The notes below the pieces were generated by a model that had not been told where the DNA came from, did not search any database, and was given only the letters and a program-made list of their open reading frames with translations. A stretch of DNA of 25,478 bases from positions 1-25,478 of the forward strand of contig JAICVC010000009.1 of the NCBI GenBank assembly GCA_025935515.1, read 5' to 3'. Below are positions 6,972 to 14,822 of the stretch, piece after piece (the stretch's first letter is position 1; each line of letters begins with the position of its first letter). Position numbers and translations under genes: made by a program. The stretch comes from Sphingomonas sp. (GTDB lineage Bacteria; Pseudomonadota; Alphaproteobacteria; Sphingomonadales; Sphingomonadaceae).

Positions 6972-9110
6972 TTAGAGTGTAATGGTGATCTGGACCGGGC
7001 GCGACGCCGCGAAGTCGCCGATTTGCTGCACTTCAATCGTGGCCGGTCCGACACCAAGCGGCGATACGCGCGGCGAAGGCACAGTCAGATTCTGCTCAGA
7101 GGCGGACAACTCGATTGCCGTCAGCGCGCCGGCAATCACGACCCGATATAGCTCGGTCGCTTCGCCAAGCGGCACGTCCACGCCATCGACCCAGGCAAAC
7201 CCGAGCCGGCTTCGCCGCGTCCATGAAATCAGCAGGTCGCCGTTCGATTGAAGCTCCGCCCACAGGCCGACTGGCGACAGCGGCCGCAAGGATTCTCCGG
7301 TCAGGACGATGAACGCCGAACTTCCGGCAATGCTGGCACCGACCGAAGATCCAACAACCCAGTTCGGCAGTTCGACTGCCCGGCATCGCGCTCGGTCGAG
7401 GAGGCAGAAGAGCTCATCTGAGGCGTGTCCGGAGCACGCCCATTCGGTGCCGCCGCGGCCGCGCAACAGGTGGTTCAGCCTGAATTTCCCGCCGCCAAGG
7501 GCAGTCGCGCTGCCGAATTGAATGAGTTCGCTGCCGAGAACAGCCAGATTGCTGCCGGCGGCAAGCGCGGAGTCGTCGCAGCTTGTCAGCCATTGGTCGG
7601 CATCGATGAGTGCAATATCGACGCTGTTCTCGTCGTCGATCAGGTCGGCATTGCCGCCGGCAAGTACGCTGAGGCTGCGGCCTAGCAGGCTTTTTGCGCG
7701 CGTTGTTTCAACGGCGAGCTGCTGGCCGCCGAATGCAATGTCCACCAGCCGTTGCTTCCAGCCAGCCATTGCGGAACTCGCGGCGAGCAGGACGGTCGGT
7801 GTGCTCGAAAGCGGGCCGAGCACGTTTGGAACATCGAATAGTGCGACGGTGATGGGCCCCGCTGGCATGTCGGAGTTGGAAACGATGCGGCCACCGTCCG
7901 CCTGAACCGGTACCGGATCCGTACCGGCCGGCTTGAGCTCCACGATGGTGACGAACCCATCGGTGGTGGCTTTCTCCACGCCCCATCGTGACGGCGACGC
8001 GGGCAAATCGAGCATGGTCCCAGGCTCGAGACCCAAGCGTGACGGGGGCAATCGCAGCGTCAGCGTCTCCCGCCTTGCCCAGGCGCGGGAAAGAATTTGC
8101 TGCGCCAGCGACTTCGCATCGCCCGCGTCCAGCACGGCCGCCAGTTCTTGGGTCGCTTCGCGTCCGCTTTGTTCACCGGCGCTCGCTCGAGCTTCACCCG
8201 TCTGATAATCGCGTGCCGCGTCGTAGTAAGTCAGACGCAACGCTGCCGGCGCGGAGCTGGGCGAAATCTGCTCGCGCTGGAACGACGGCACTGCCTGGCC
8301 ATCGCTACTGTTCCCGAATTCCCCGGAGCCGATATTGCTGGCAACGGCCTCGGTCGGCTGTCGCAGGATCTCGCCATCGTCGAAGAGCTGGATGCCAAAC
8401 GCATCGACAAGGGGTTCAATCGCATTCCTGATCGACTGACCGTATGCAGCGAAGCCAGTGACCCTGTTCACCGTGTCCAATGCAAGGAGGTCTCCTGACG
8501 CATCGACGAGTATCGACCCGACCGACGGCACCGCCTCGTCTGCTTCGAGCTCGAAGGTCAAAAAGGGAATCCTGTTGCCGAACTCGGCAAGCTCCAAGTC
8601 TTCGAACACGGCCAACGCAACACCGCGATAGGCCGGCGTGTTCGCAATCCCTTCGATCGACCCGATGAGCGGATCGATTTCCTGGTCCTCGCTGCCATCG
8701 CAGAGCCGGAGGCTTCCGCCGACCTTGAGATCGCCGGCCGCGCCGCGAAGCAGCTTGCCGTCCGCCCAGATCCGTTTCACCGATGTCGCTCGGCGCGACG
8801 ATAATGCCACCGCCATCGAAACCGTGTAGCTGTAGCTGGCATCCGGCTGGCCCTTGGCGCCGGCGGTTTTCTCGTGCTCGACGAGGTCGGTCGCCCAAAC
8901 GACGCTTCCGGCAATGCGCATGATCCCGTAGACTCGAGGGATTTGAGTGCCGTAGCTTGAGGTCTGGACGGCGAGATCGCCGACCCGCGGTCCGCGCCTC
9001 GGCGGCGCCAGCAGCTGCTGGTCGATCGACTGGCCGACGAGCGCACCGATCGCGCTTCCAACGGGACCGCCGAGAACCGTCCCGACGGTGCTGAGAACAA
9101 GCGTCGCCAA
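6972..9110 (-). CDS. GTA/phage tail-tip 'megatron' protein (RcGTA g15-like), short form
   Basis: 712 residues. It starts with the glycine-rich hydrophobic helix VLSTVGTVLGGPVGSAIGALVGQSID, then YGTQIPRVYGIMRIAGSVVWATDL, the conserved N-terminal region of GTA g15-type host-specificity proteins. The middle (about residues 215-380) resembles Phage_tail_3 (QPTEAVASNIG, SLAQQILSRAW, LTLRLPPSRLGLEPGTML). The C-terminal part is beta-rich with fibronectin-like stretches. RcGTA g15 is about twice as long and holds a TIM-barrel domain that I cannot find here. The start is TTG 9110, 3 nt after the peptidase stop, so translation is likely coupled. It probably forms the baseplate tip that contacts or crosses the envelope. 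Confidence 0.88.
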   Translation of the reverse strand: MATLVLSTVGTVLGGPVGSAIGALVGQSIDQQLLAPPRRGPRVGDLAVQTSSYGTQIPRVYGIMRIAGSVVWATDLVEHEKTAGAKGQPDASYSYTVSMAVALSSRRATSVKRIWADGKLLRGAAGDLKVGGSLRLCDGSEDQEIDPLIGSIEGIANTPAYRGVALAVFEDLELAEFGNRIPFLTFELEADEAVPSVGSILVDASGDLLALDTVNRVTGFAAYGQSIRNAIEPLVDAFGIQLFDDGEILRQPTEAVASNIGSGEFGNSSDGQAVPSFQREQISPSSAPAALRLTYYDAARDYQTGEARASAGEQSGREATQELAAVLDAGDAKSLAQQILSRAWARRETLTLRLPPSRLGLEPGTMLDLPASPSRWGVEKATTDGFVTIVELKPAGTDPVPVQADGGRIVSNSDMPAGPITVALFDVPNVLGPLSSTPTVLLAASSAMAGWKQRLVDIAFGGQQLAVETTRAKSLLGRSLSVLAGGNADLIDDENSVDIALIDADQWLTSCDDSALAAGSNLAVLGSELIQFGSATALGGGKFRLNHLLRGRGGTEWACSGHASDELFCLLDRARCRAVELPNWVVGSSVGASIAGSSAFIVLTGESLRPLSPVGLWAELQSNGDLLISWTRRSRLGFAWVDGVDVPLGEATELYRVVIAGALTAIELSASEQNLTVPSPRVSPLGVGPATIEVQQIGDFAASRPVQITITL

Positions 9111-9113
9111 GGC

Positions 9114-9506
9114 TCAGCTGGCCCGTCGCTTGCGATAAACGCCCAGCACTGGCCATTCGGGAGCGCCCGGCGTCTCGACGACGCGCCGAATAGCAGCGTG
9201 AGCGTGGACGAAGCCCGCAGCAGTGCGCACAGCGAGGTGCAGCTGCCGTTCCCCAGCGGCGAGGAGCATCACGTCGCCCGGGCGCAACTGCGCCTTCGGG
9301 ACAGGTCTGAAATAAACAGCTAGCTGCTCGCGGACCTCGCGCAGGTGGTCGCCGCGCAAGTGGTAATCGCGCCGCACTGCGGCCGCTGGGATAGCGAATG
9401 TCGACAGCACCACGCCGACGCAGTCGAGTCCGCCTTCGCCGCGGCCTTGTGCGCGAAAACGCGTGCCGACGAGCGCCTGCGCGCGCGCCGCATAGTCGAT
9501 CGTCAT
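9114..9506 (-). CDS. NlpC/P60 family tail peptidase (RcGTA g14-like)
   Basis: 130 residues, a single NlpC/P60 domain. Catalytic C29 lies in GRGEGGLDCVGV and H90 in QLHLAV; H101 or H103 follows as a possible third residue. RPGDVMLL at 75-82 is the usual beta strand before the histidine. In GTAs and siphophages this enzyme sits at the tail tip and cuts peptidoglycan peptides during DNA delivery. I take ATG 9506; an in-frame TTG at 9515 that overlaps the stop of the hub gene would add three residues. It is tightly placed between hub and megatron genes. Confidence 0.88.
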   Translation of the reverse strand: MTIDYAARAQALVGTRFRAQGRGEGGLDCVGVVLSTFAIPAAAVRRDYHLRGDHLREVREQLAVYFRPVPKAQLRPGDVMLLAAGERQLHLAVRTAAGFVHAHAAIRRVVETPGAPEWPVLGVYRKRRAS

Positions 9507-9511
9507 CAGCT

Positions 9512-10318
9512 TCAAGCTCCGTGGTAGCGGGTGAGCAAGTCGTTGCCGGGGAGGTGCGGCTCGCCGCGAAAGTTCACGGCATTGCCGAAGCGCGTGACGC
9601 AGGTCTCAAACCTTTTGTCGCAGCCTTCGCGCAGCTCGATCCGGCAACCGAATTCGACGGCGGCACGCGGCAGATCGCGGATGCGCACCGTCGCGCCATC
9701 CGCCGCCAGGATGATCGTTGTTAGGCCGCAATTCGCACCGCTCATGTAACGCAGCCGGCCAAGCACGAACCGGTCGTCGATCTGGCGGTCGAGCGTCAGA
9801 GTGCCGTCCACCGCTTCAACCACGCTTGCGCGCAGCGACCTTCCGGCGAGGTCGACCCGACATTTTTTGTCGCCGAAGCTCGCGCGGCATTCGGCGGAGG
9901 TGGCGGGGCAAACCGCCTCGGCAAGGCGCGCGGCCGCGCCGTGCAGGTCCGCGGTAAATCCATCACCGTCGACGGCAACTGTGCCGATCTCGCCCCCGAG
10001 CAAGGCAATTGCTGACCCCTCGGTGTCATTCCAGTCGACCGCCTCGAGCTTTGCGCGTGCGCCGTTCCAGCGCCCCAGCGCGAGATCCTCCGAGTCGAGC
10101 GCCTCGGAGCTCAGCGCACCGGCGACTTCGCCGGAATCGGCTTCGAGGCCGAGGCTGCGCGTGATTGACGCGGGCATCATCCCCGGTGCGGGCTCGAAGG
10201 ATATTCCATCGCGAACCAGTGCTTGATCGTGGCTTGCCAACGCGATCCCTGCGCCGTCCACGCGCTCCAGCCGCCAGCACAATGCCATGCTGGTGAGTTC
10301 ACCTTCGGCGATGCCCAT
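9512..10318 (-). CDS. DUF2163 tail hub protein (RcGTA g13-like)
   Basis: 268 residues. The N-terminal half is DUF2163 (ALCWRLERVDGAGIALASHDQAL, FEPAPGMMPASITRSLGL, then KLEAVDWNDTEG). The C-terminal half is the Phage_BR0599-like domain with conserved cysteines C137, C144, C153, C197, C225, C233 and C240, ending GCDKRFETCVTRFGNAVNFRGEPHLPGND. Several of these cysteines are in spacing that could hold a metal or Fe-S cluster, as I recall for the RcGTA hub. GAGGA lies upstream of ATG 10318, and the gene starts 2 nt after the preceding stop. It forms the ring between distal tail protein and megatron. Confidence 0.92.
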   Translation of the reverse strand: MGIAEGELTSMALCWRLERVDGAGIALASHDQALVRDGISFEPAPGMMPASITRSLGLEADSGEVAGALSSEALDSEDLALGRWNGARAKLEAVDWNDTEGSAIALLGGEIGTVAVDGDGFTADLHGAAARLAEAVCPATSAECRASFGDKKCRVDLAGRSLRASVVEAVDGTLTLDRQIDDRFVLGRLRYMSGANCGLTTIILAADGATVRIRDLPRAAVEFGCRIELREGCDKRFETCVTRFGNAVNFRGEPHLPGNDLLTRYHGA

Positions 10319-10320
10319 GG

Positions 10321-12621
10321 TCAGTCCTCGCGGACTTCGATCAGCGGCACCGACGGCGCTTCGCCCGCAAGGAAGGTCGCGCGGTTCACCTCGATCCGGT
10401 CCTCGGCGAACCGGACGGGCACATCGAACAGGAAGCCCGCGGTCACCGCCGCGCCCGCCGCCGGTGCCGTGGCAAATTCGACGACGCCCTTGTCCTGCAA
10501 GGTCCAGCCCGTCGTCAGCTCGGTTCCGTTCAGGGCGACACGGACGCTGCCCGCCACCGGGCGAGTGATCCGCCGCCGCTCGCCTGATCCATAGTCCTTC
10601 GTCAGCGCAAAGCGGTCAGTCAGGCCATCGCCGCTGCCGATGACTTGATCGCCGGCGGTCGGCGCCTCGGTCATGCCGTTCGAGCTGTTGTCGTAGGGAT
10701 CGCGAAAGCGGAATGCGACTGCCGGACCGCGCCGCGCGCGGAAGAAGCCGAGCAATGTCTTGAGCTCGGCGTCCCCGCGCACGCCGGGCCCAGCGTCGAA
10801 CCGCAGCCGTGCCTGCGCCCAATTCGCGTTGCGCGATTCAAAGCCGCTCGCGCTGGTTACAATGTTGGTCGAAAAGCCCGGCGCGACGCTCGCCTCCTGG
10901 CCGATCTCGATCGGAAACGACACGTCGTCGAACGGCGCCACCGCCTCTTCCTTTCCAAAGATTGTCAGGCTGTCGCGCAACACCTGCGGCAATGCCCACA
11001 GGAAGACTTCGCTGCAGCCGCGCTTCGCCCGCTCGACCGCGGCGTCGAGGATCAACCGCCATTGGGGCCGATCCACTGCATCCGCGACAAAGCCGGAAAA
11101 ATAGTGCTGCTCGGCTGTCTCATAGCCCAACCGCGCTTCGACCTCGGCATAGGCCGCTTCGCGCAATCCGGCGCGTCCGCTCGTCAGCCACTCATAATCC
11201 TCGAGCTGCAGCACATCGAACGCGGGCTTCGTCCAGCCGACCGGCAGGTTCGCGCGCTTGAGCTCCGGCGCGGCTGGGTCGAGCACGGTCGGCAGATAAA
11301 CCAGCAGCAGCGTCTTCGCGCTGGCGTCGGCCGCCCTCGCCGCGTTGGCAATCAGCATCGTCGACGCCGCCAGCAGCGCACCCGCCTCATCGAGCAGGTC
11401 AAGCTGCGCCGCGGTCAGGCTGCCGCGCACATCCGCAACCTCGACCGGATCGCCACCGAGCGCCGCCTTCGCCGCATCGTCGTAAAGACAGATCGCTCCG
11501 TCCGCCCTCACCCACCACCACGGCTCACCGATCTGGACCTGCGGCCGCAATCCGGCATCCCGCGATATTCCGACCAGCTCGAGCGCGACCCGCTTCAGGA
11601 AATCGATCGCCTCGCCGTTCGCGGGTGACGCCAGCGCCGACGGCGGCTCCCACGCGGTCAGCGCCGCGCTCCCGTCATACGACCGCTGCTTCCATGCCCC
11701 GGGGCAGAGCATGTCGAGGATCTCGTACGAGATCGACCAGATCAGCTCGTACCCGCGCGCCTTTGCCGCCCTCGCCAGATCGCGGTGCCAGGCGAGCGCC
11801 GCGTTGTTCAGGGTCCGTGCCGGATCGAGCTCGCCAGCGCCGGTCAGCCCGAAATAATGGCTCATCCCGATGTAGTGGCTGATGACCCCGCGATAGCCGA
11901 GCCGCTCCACCGCATCGACGACGCGCTCGGGCGGAACATTGTAGAGATCGTCGTACGCGGTCGCGATGCGAAGGCTGTGCTCCGGCACCACGGCGTCGTT
12001 GACGACGAGCACGCTGCCCGACCCGTCGCAACGCATGTCGCTGATCGTCACCGAGCCCGCGATCGGCGCGCCGAAGAGCATCTCGGAGCCTTCGACGTAC
12101 CCCGGCGCAACCAGGCTGATGAACATCCGGTCGATCCGCATCGGGTCGACCCGGTCCGCATCCGCCGGCAGGCTAAACCCGCCATCGAGCGCGTCGAAGT
12201 CGAGCGTCACGTCGGCGCTGGTGGGTGTCCCGCTCGCATAATTCCACAACCGGACGAGCCACGTCCGCGGCTCGCCGACCGCATCCTCTCCCTCGATCGT
12301 GAGCGTCGGCCCATTCAGCGCATCCAGCGCCATGAGTCCGCTCGACTCCCAGTGGAAGCTCAGCTGGCAATGCGAATAATCGCGGCTCGTTTCGCGGGCA
12401 TGTGCGGCGTGCGCCCATTGGTCTTCGCTGTCCCAGATCAGCCCGACCAGGTCGCCCTTGCGCAGGAACTCGCACTCAACGGTCAGCCCATGCGCATCAG
12501 GCGTCGTGATGACGCTCGCCACGGTCCCGCGCGGGAAATCGACCGTCCACAGCAGGGGGTCGAAGCGCTTGATGTGCGTGCGCACGATCTTCGCTCCAGG
12601 GCGCGTGAACCACAGGTTCAT
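10321..12621 (-). CDS. TIM-barrel-like tail protein fused to a C-terminal DUF2460 domain (RcGTA g12 position)
   Basis: 766 residues. RcGTA g12 is only the DUF2460 distal tail domain (about 200 residues). Here that domain is residues about 560-766 (FDDVSFPIEIGQEASVAPGF, NANWAQARLRFDAGPG, ELKTLLGFFRARRGPAVAFRF, TFLAGEAPSVPLIEV). The extra 550 residues begin with a beta-sandwich (NLWFTRPGAKIVRTHIKRFDP) and continue with a glycoside-hydrolase-like barrel: RVVDAVERLGYRGVISHYIG, YELIWSISYE, RPQVQIGEPWWW, FDVLQLEDYEWL, SEVFLWALPQ. This resembles proteins described as non-contractile tail sheaths in some roseophages. The ATG overlaps the tape-measure stop (ATGA). Whether the barrel is enzymatic is unknown; acidic residues near strand ends (E in GEPWWW, E/D in LEDYEW) could be catalytic. 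Confidence 0.85.
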   Translation of the reverse strand: MNLWFTRPGAKIVRTHIKRFDPLLWTVDFPRGTVASVITTPDAHGLTVECEFLRKGDLVGLIWDSEDQWAHAAHARETSRDYSHCQLSFHWESSGLMALDALNGPTLTIEGEDAVGEPRTWLVRLWNYASGTPTSADVTLDFDALDGGFSLPADADRVDPMRIDRMFISLVAPGYVEGSEMLFGAPIAGSVTISDMRCDGSGSVLVVNDAVVPEHSLRIATAYDDLYNVPPERVVDAVERLGYRGVISHYIGMSHYFGLTGAGELDPARTLNNAALAWHRDLARAAKARGYELIWSISYEILDMLCPGAWKQRSYDGSAALTAWEPPSALASPANGEAIDFLKRVALELVGISRDAGLRPQVQIGEPWWWVRADGAICLYDDAAKAALGGDPVEVADVRGSLTAAQLDLLDEAGALLAASTMLIANAARAADASAKTLLLVYLPTVLDPAAPELKRANLPVGWTKPAFDVLQLEDYEWLTSGRAGLREAAYAEVEARLGYETAEQHYFSGFVADAVDRPQWRLILDAAVERAKRGCSEVFLWALPQVLRDSLTIFGKEEAVAPFDDVSFPIEIGQEASVAPGFSTNIVTSASGFESRNANWAQARLRFDAGPGVRGDAELKTLLGFFRARRGPAVAFRFRDPYDNSSNGMTEAPTAGDQVIGSGDGLTDRFALTKDYGSGERRRITRPVAGSVRVALNGTELTTGWTLQDKGVVEFATAPAAGAAVTAGFLFDVPVRFAEDRIEVNRATFLAGEAPSVPLIEVRED

Positions 12622-13184
12622 TGCCCCTCCCTCAGCGCCGCGCGCACCGCCCGCGCTACTTGCCGGCTCGATTGACGCAGCACCTGCGGATCGGACGGGG
12701 CCGGCGACTGGATCGCAATCGCCACCCGCACATCGCGGCCTCTCCCGGCGACTTGCTCGATCCGCCCGCCGCTCGACGGCACGAACAGCTCGGGTCCGCG
12801 CTCGCCGACGACATAGGATCGCCCGGCGCTCACCGGCCCGCCGGTTGCACGCCCCGGTGATCCGAATAGCGAGGCCACCAGGCTCGAAAGACCATTGATG
12901 ATCCCGGATCCCAGTCCGCTTCCACCCACCGAATTGAACAGCCCGCGCAGCGACGCCTGCGCGATATCGTTCATTGCTGAAAGCGCGACTTTCTTGAGAT
13001 CGTCGAACCCGACTTTCCCGGTCGTGATGGCGCGCGCCAAGGCATTGTCGATCATCCGCCCCGCTCGCCCGGCGCCAGATACCAGCGGCCCCTCGAGCTC
13101 GCCGCGCATCGAAGCAACGTCGCGCGCAAAACCCGCGGTGTCGGCGCGGACGCTGACCACCAGCCGCTCGATTTCCTCGTCCAT
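12618..13184 (-). CDS. Short tail tape-measure protein (RcGTA g11-like)
   Basis: 188 residues. It begins with a helical stretch (DEEIERLVVSVRADTAGFARDVASMRGELEG), then a conserved RMIDNALARAITTGKVGFDDLKKVALSAMNDIAQASLRGLF, then small hydrophobic and glycine-rich segments and the beta-rich motif ATGGPVSAGRSYVVGERGPELFVPSSGG, a signature of this small tape-measure family. The tape measure sets tail length and is ejected ahead of DNA. It is far shorter than in typical siphophages and near the RcGTA size, so a short tail is expected. GAGGG 5 nt before the ATG is supplied by the edge of the palindromic repeat at 13193-13217. Confidence 0.9.
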   Translation of the reverse strand: MDEEIERLVVSVRADTAGFARDVASMRGELEGPLVSGAGRAGRMIDNALARAITTGKVGFDDLKKVALSAMNDIAQASLRGLFNSVGGSGLGSGIINGLSSLVASLFGSPGRATGGPVSAGRSYVVGERGPELFVPSSGGRIEQVAGRGRDVRVAIAIQSPAPSDPQVLRQSSRQVARAVRAALREGQ

Positions 13185-13192
13185 GACACCCT

Positions 13193-13217
13193 CGTCATCC
13201 CGGACTTGATCCGGGAT
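13193..13217 (-). repeat. Palindromic repeat, CGTCAYCCC family, upstream of the tape-measure gene
   Basis: ATCCCGGA (13197-13204) and TCCGGGAT (13210-13217) form a perfect 8-bp stem with loop CTTGA, preceded by CGTC. The same core occurs at 20401-20425, and a variant at 24847-24868. On the coding (minus) strand all three end in GGGRTGACG just upstream of a start codon. The 66-nt gap 13185-13250 also holds a second, looser C/G-rich inverted pair (CCCCGGGAT and ATCCCGG-like). Confidence 0.85.
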
Positions 13218-13250
13218 CCACCTTTCTTGTTTTTCGAATCCCCGGGATCG

Positions 13251-13436
13251 TCAGTCCGGGAAACGCCGCTTCAATTCTTCGATCGTCGCGAGGTCCGGGG
13301 TATCGGCCTGGGCACCCCACAGGTTCAGCGCGATCGCCAGCTCCGCCGGCGTCGCCTCCCAAAATTCCGTCGGACGCCAGCCGAGCACCATCGCCGCAGC
13401 GCCGCTCAGGCGCGCAGCCGATTCGCCGAACGTCAC
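13251..13436 (-). CDS. Phage tail assembly chaperone (RcGTA g10.1-like)
   Basis: 61 residues: MTFGESAARLSGAAAMVLGW, then RPTEFWEATPAELAIALNLWG. This is the short tail-assembly chaperone family (Phage_TAC type) found between the g10-like protein and the tape measure in GTA clusters. The FWEATPAEL motif is the best diagnostic. Its ATG overlaps the stop of the preceding gene by 4 nt. Such chaperones bind the tape measure during tail assembly. The usual phage arrangement joins two chaperones by ribosomal frameshifting; here they are separate overlapping genes. Confidence 0.87.
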   Translation of the reverse strand: MTFGESAARLSGAAAMVLGWRPTEFWEATPAELAIALNLWGAQADTPDLATIEELKRRFPD

Positions 13437-13744
13437 CGTCCCTGCAGGATCTGTGTCAGCACCAGCTTGAGCGCCGGCGTCACTCGGGCCAGCCCCATCT
13501 CGACCACCGCCTCGCCGATCCGCTCGCGCGTGATCGCTTCCGGTCGCCCGCGCGAGAGATGATCGAAGAGGGTTGCGATCTGACCCAGTTTCAGCGAGCC
13601 CTCGGCGGCGCCCTCGACGAGTTCGAACAGCGATCCCAGCTCCTCCTCGGCCGCAACCAGCGCACCAAAACTCGGCCGCAGCATCAATTGCTCGCCCCCG
13701 ACCTCAATGCTCGCCTCGCCACGGTGGACATTCGGGACACTCAC
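13433..13744 (-). CDS. GTA tail assembly chaperone (RcGTA g10-like)
   Basis: 103 residues. NVHRGEASIEVGGEQLMLRPSFGALVAAEEELG at the N-terminus and ELVEGAAEGSLKLGQIATLFDHLSRG in the middle match the gene-transfer-agent family of tail chaperones (Phage_TAC_11 type). It is predicted to be beta at the N-terminus and helical afterwards. It overlaps both neighbours by 4 nt (ATGA on each side), placing it between the tail tube and the second chaperone exactly as in RcGTA. Confidence 0.9.
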   Translation of the reverse strand: MSVPNVHRGEASIEVGGEQLMLRPSFGALVAAEEELGSLFELVEGAAEGSLKLGQIATLFDHLSRGRPEAITRERIGEAVVEMGLARVTPALKLVLTQILQGR

Positions 13745-14148
13745 AACGGCACCACCTCGCCCGAGCTTTCGAGCGCCAGGGTGTAATTGCGCTCGCCATT
13801 GAAATCGCCGGCATATTCGAGGCGCGTCACAAGGAAATCGCCCCGCATCCGATCTCCGCTCTCGAAGCTCAGCTCATAGCTTCCGAGCGCGCCAGATAGG
13901 GCCAGCGCCTTCACCTGCGCCTCGGCTCCGCTGCCCGTGAAAATCCCGCTCGCAGCGACCGACACTGACCTGACGCCGGCGCCGGACAGCAACTCGCGCC
14001 AGCCGCCGCTGCCCTTGTTGGTGATCGCCACCGCATCGCCGTTGATCGATAGCTGCGTCGTTCTCAGCCCCGCCACCGTGACGTAACTCGGTGTGGCTGC
14101 GCCATCACCGATCTTGAGCAAAAACGCACTTCCGCGCTCTGCCGCCAT
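13741..14148 (-). CDS. Major tail (tube) protein (RcGTA g9-like, TP901-1 family)
   Basis: 135 residues. AERGSAFLLKIGDG, YVTVAGLRTTQLSINGDAVAITNKGSGGWRELLSGAGVRSVSVAASGIF and ALESSGEV show the beta-sandwich of TP901-1-like tail-tube proteins. It should be one of the most abundant structural proteins. I chose ATG 14148 because GAAGGAG sits 6 nt upstream; the ATG two codons earlier is directly against that site. The stop overlaps the next start by 4 nt. A palindromic repeat lies in the 90-nt gap upstream. Confidence 0.93.
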   Translation of the reverse strand: MAAERGSAFLLKIGDGAATPSYVTVAGLRTTQLSINGDAVAITNKGSGGWRELLSGAGVRSVSVAASGIFTGSGAEAQVKALALSGALGSYELSFESGDRMRGDFLVTRLEYAGDFNGERNYTLALESSGEVVPL

Positions 14149-14175
14149 TTTCATCTCCTTCGGATTCACAAGAAA

Positions 14176-14232
14176 GCCCCTCTCTCCTCGCGGAAGAGGG
14201 AGCGACCCACTGCGGAGCAATGGAAGGGTGAG
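14176..14232 (-). repeat. CCCTCTCC-type palindromic repeat between tail terminator and major tail genes
   Basis: CCCTCT (14178-14183) pairs with AGAGGG (14195-14200), followed by AGCGACCCACTGCGGAGCAATGGAAGGGTGAGAG-like spacer with a GACCC/GGGTG pair. Read on the minus strand it would encode SLPLPRGERG, nearly the same peptide as the insertion in the large terminase (PLPLPQGERG), which shows common ancestry. It lies in a 90-nt non-coding gap. Confidence 0.75.
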
Positions 14233-14238
14233 AGCGCG

Positions 14239-14616
14239 TCAGACCAGCGCCAGCATCCGCGCCCGGAAATCGATCGCCGCCGCCCATGGCCCAGCGACGT
14301 CGCGCACCACTCGCCTCCGGACCAGCCGCATCGTCACCAGCTGCCAGCTGTCGGCGCCGCCCAATTCCTTGAGGTTCGCCTCGACCTCGTCTGCCAGCTG
14401 GTGCAGCCGCACCGGCTGGTCATCCCAGACCGTGATCGCGATCAGGACTTCGCGGCCGTCGCCGCTTTTGTGGCTCCAGTCATTCTCCGTCGTCGCGTCC
14501 AGCGCCGCATAGGGATAGGCAGCGCGTGCCGGCGGGCCGTCGAACACGCCTGTCAGATCCTGGACATTGGCAAGGGCGGCTGCGATCGCCGACTGCAACG
14601 CGGCGCCTGCGCTCAT
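14239..14616 (-). CDS. Tail terminator, DUF3168 (RcGTA g8-like)
   Basis: 125 residues: ALQSAIAAALANVQDLTGVFDGPPARAAYPYAALDATTENDWSHKSGDGREVLIAITVWDD is the DUF3168 pattern (P-Y-V/A-x-L/I then a strand-turn-strand with D-W). The C-terminal half is helix-strand (LADEVEANLKEL, WQLVTMRLVRRRVVRD). DUF3168 proteins cap the tail tube and join it to the head connector. The ATG overlaps the stop of the upstream small gene (ATGA). Confidence 0.92.
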   Translation of the reverse strand: MSAGAALQSAIAAALANVQDLTGVFDGPPARAAYPYAALDATTENDWSHKSGDGREVLIAITVWDDQPVRLHQLADEVEANLKELGGADSWQLVTMRLVRRRVVRDVAGPWAAAIDFRARMLALV

Positions 14617-14822
14617 TTCAATCCTCCATTGAGGAAGCGCAGGCTCGGATCGATCAGCCAGCGTTTGATCATCCCTCGCCCGCGCACCAACACGCGCGCT
14701 TCCTCGACCTCCACCGCTGCGCCGCCGAACATCGCTCGCAATCGCTCGGCGACCGAGTGCACCATTTGCCGCTGCGCATTTCGGGCGAGCCGTTCGCCGC
14801 GCGTGACGAGCCGATCCATCAT
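14613..14822 (-). CDS. Small basic protein in the head-tail joining region
   Basis: 69 residues, strongly basic at the N-terminus (MMDRLVTRGERLARNAQRQMVHSVAERLRAMFGG), then VEVEEARVLVRGRGMIKRWLIDPSLRFLNGGLK. Genes of this size and place, between head closure and DUF3168, are often HK97 gp10-like fragments; only the C-terminal RGRGMIKRWLIDPSLRF recalls this, weakly. Both ends overlap neighbours by 4 nt or more (the ATGATG start sits on the upstream stop), so it is surely translated with them. Function unknown. Confidence 0.7.
   Translation of the reverse strand: MMDRLVTRGERLARNAQRQMVHSVAERLRAMFGGAAVEVEEARVLVRGRGMIKRWLIDPSLRFLNGGLK

Noticed and set aside
10645..11628. Plus-strand 327-codon frame opposite the DUF2460 fusion gene
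   Set aside because: Arginine/histidine-rich low-complexity translation typical of the complement of a G+C-rich gene; no ribosome site and no recognisable motif.
13251..13744. Programmed frameshift joining the two tail chaperones
   Set aside because: No slippery heptamer was seen near the junction, and the downstream gene has its own ATG in a 4-nt overlap, as in RcGTA.
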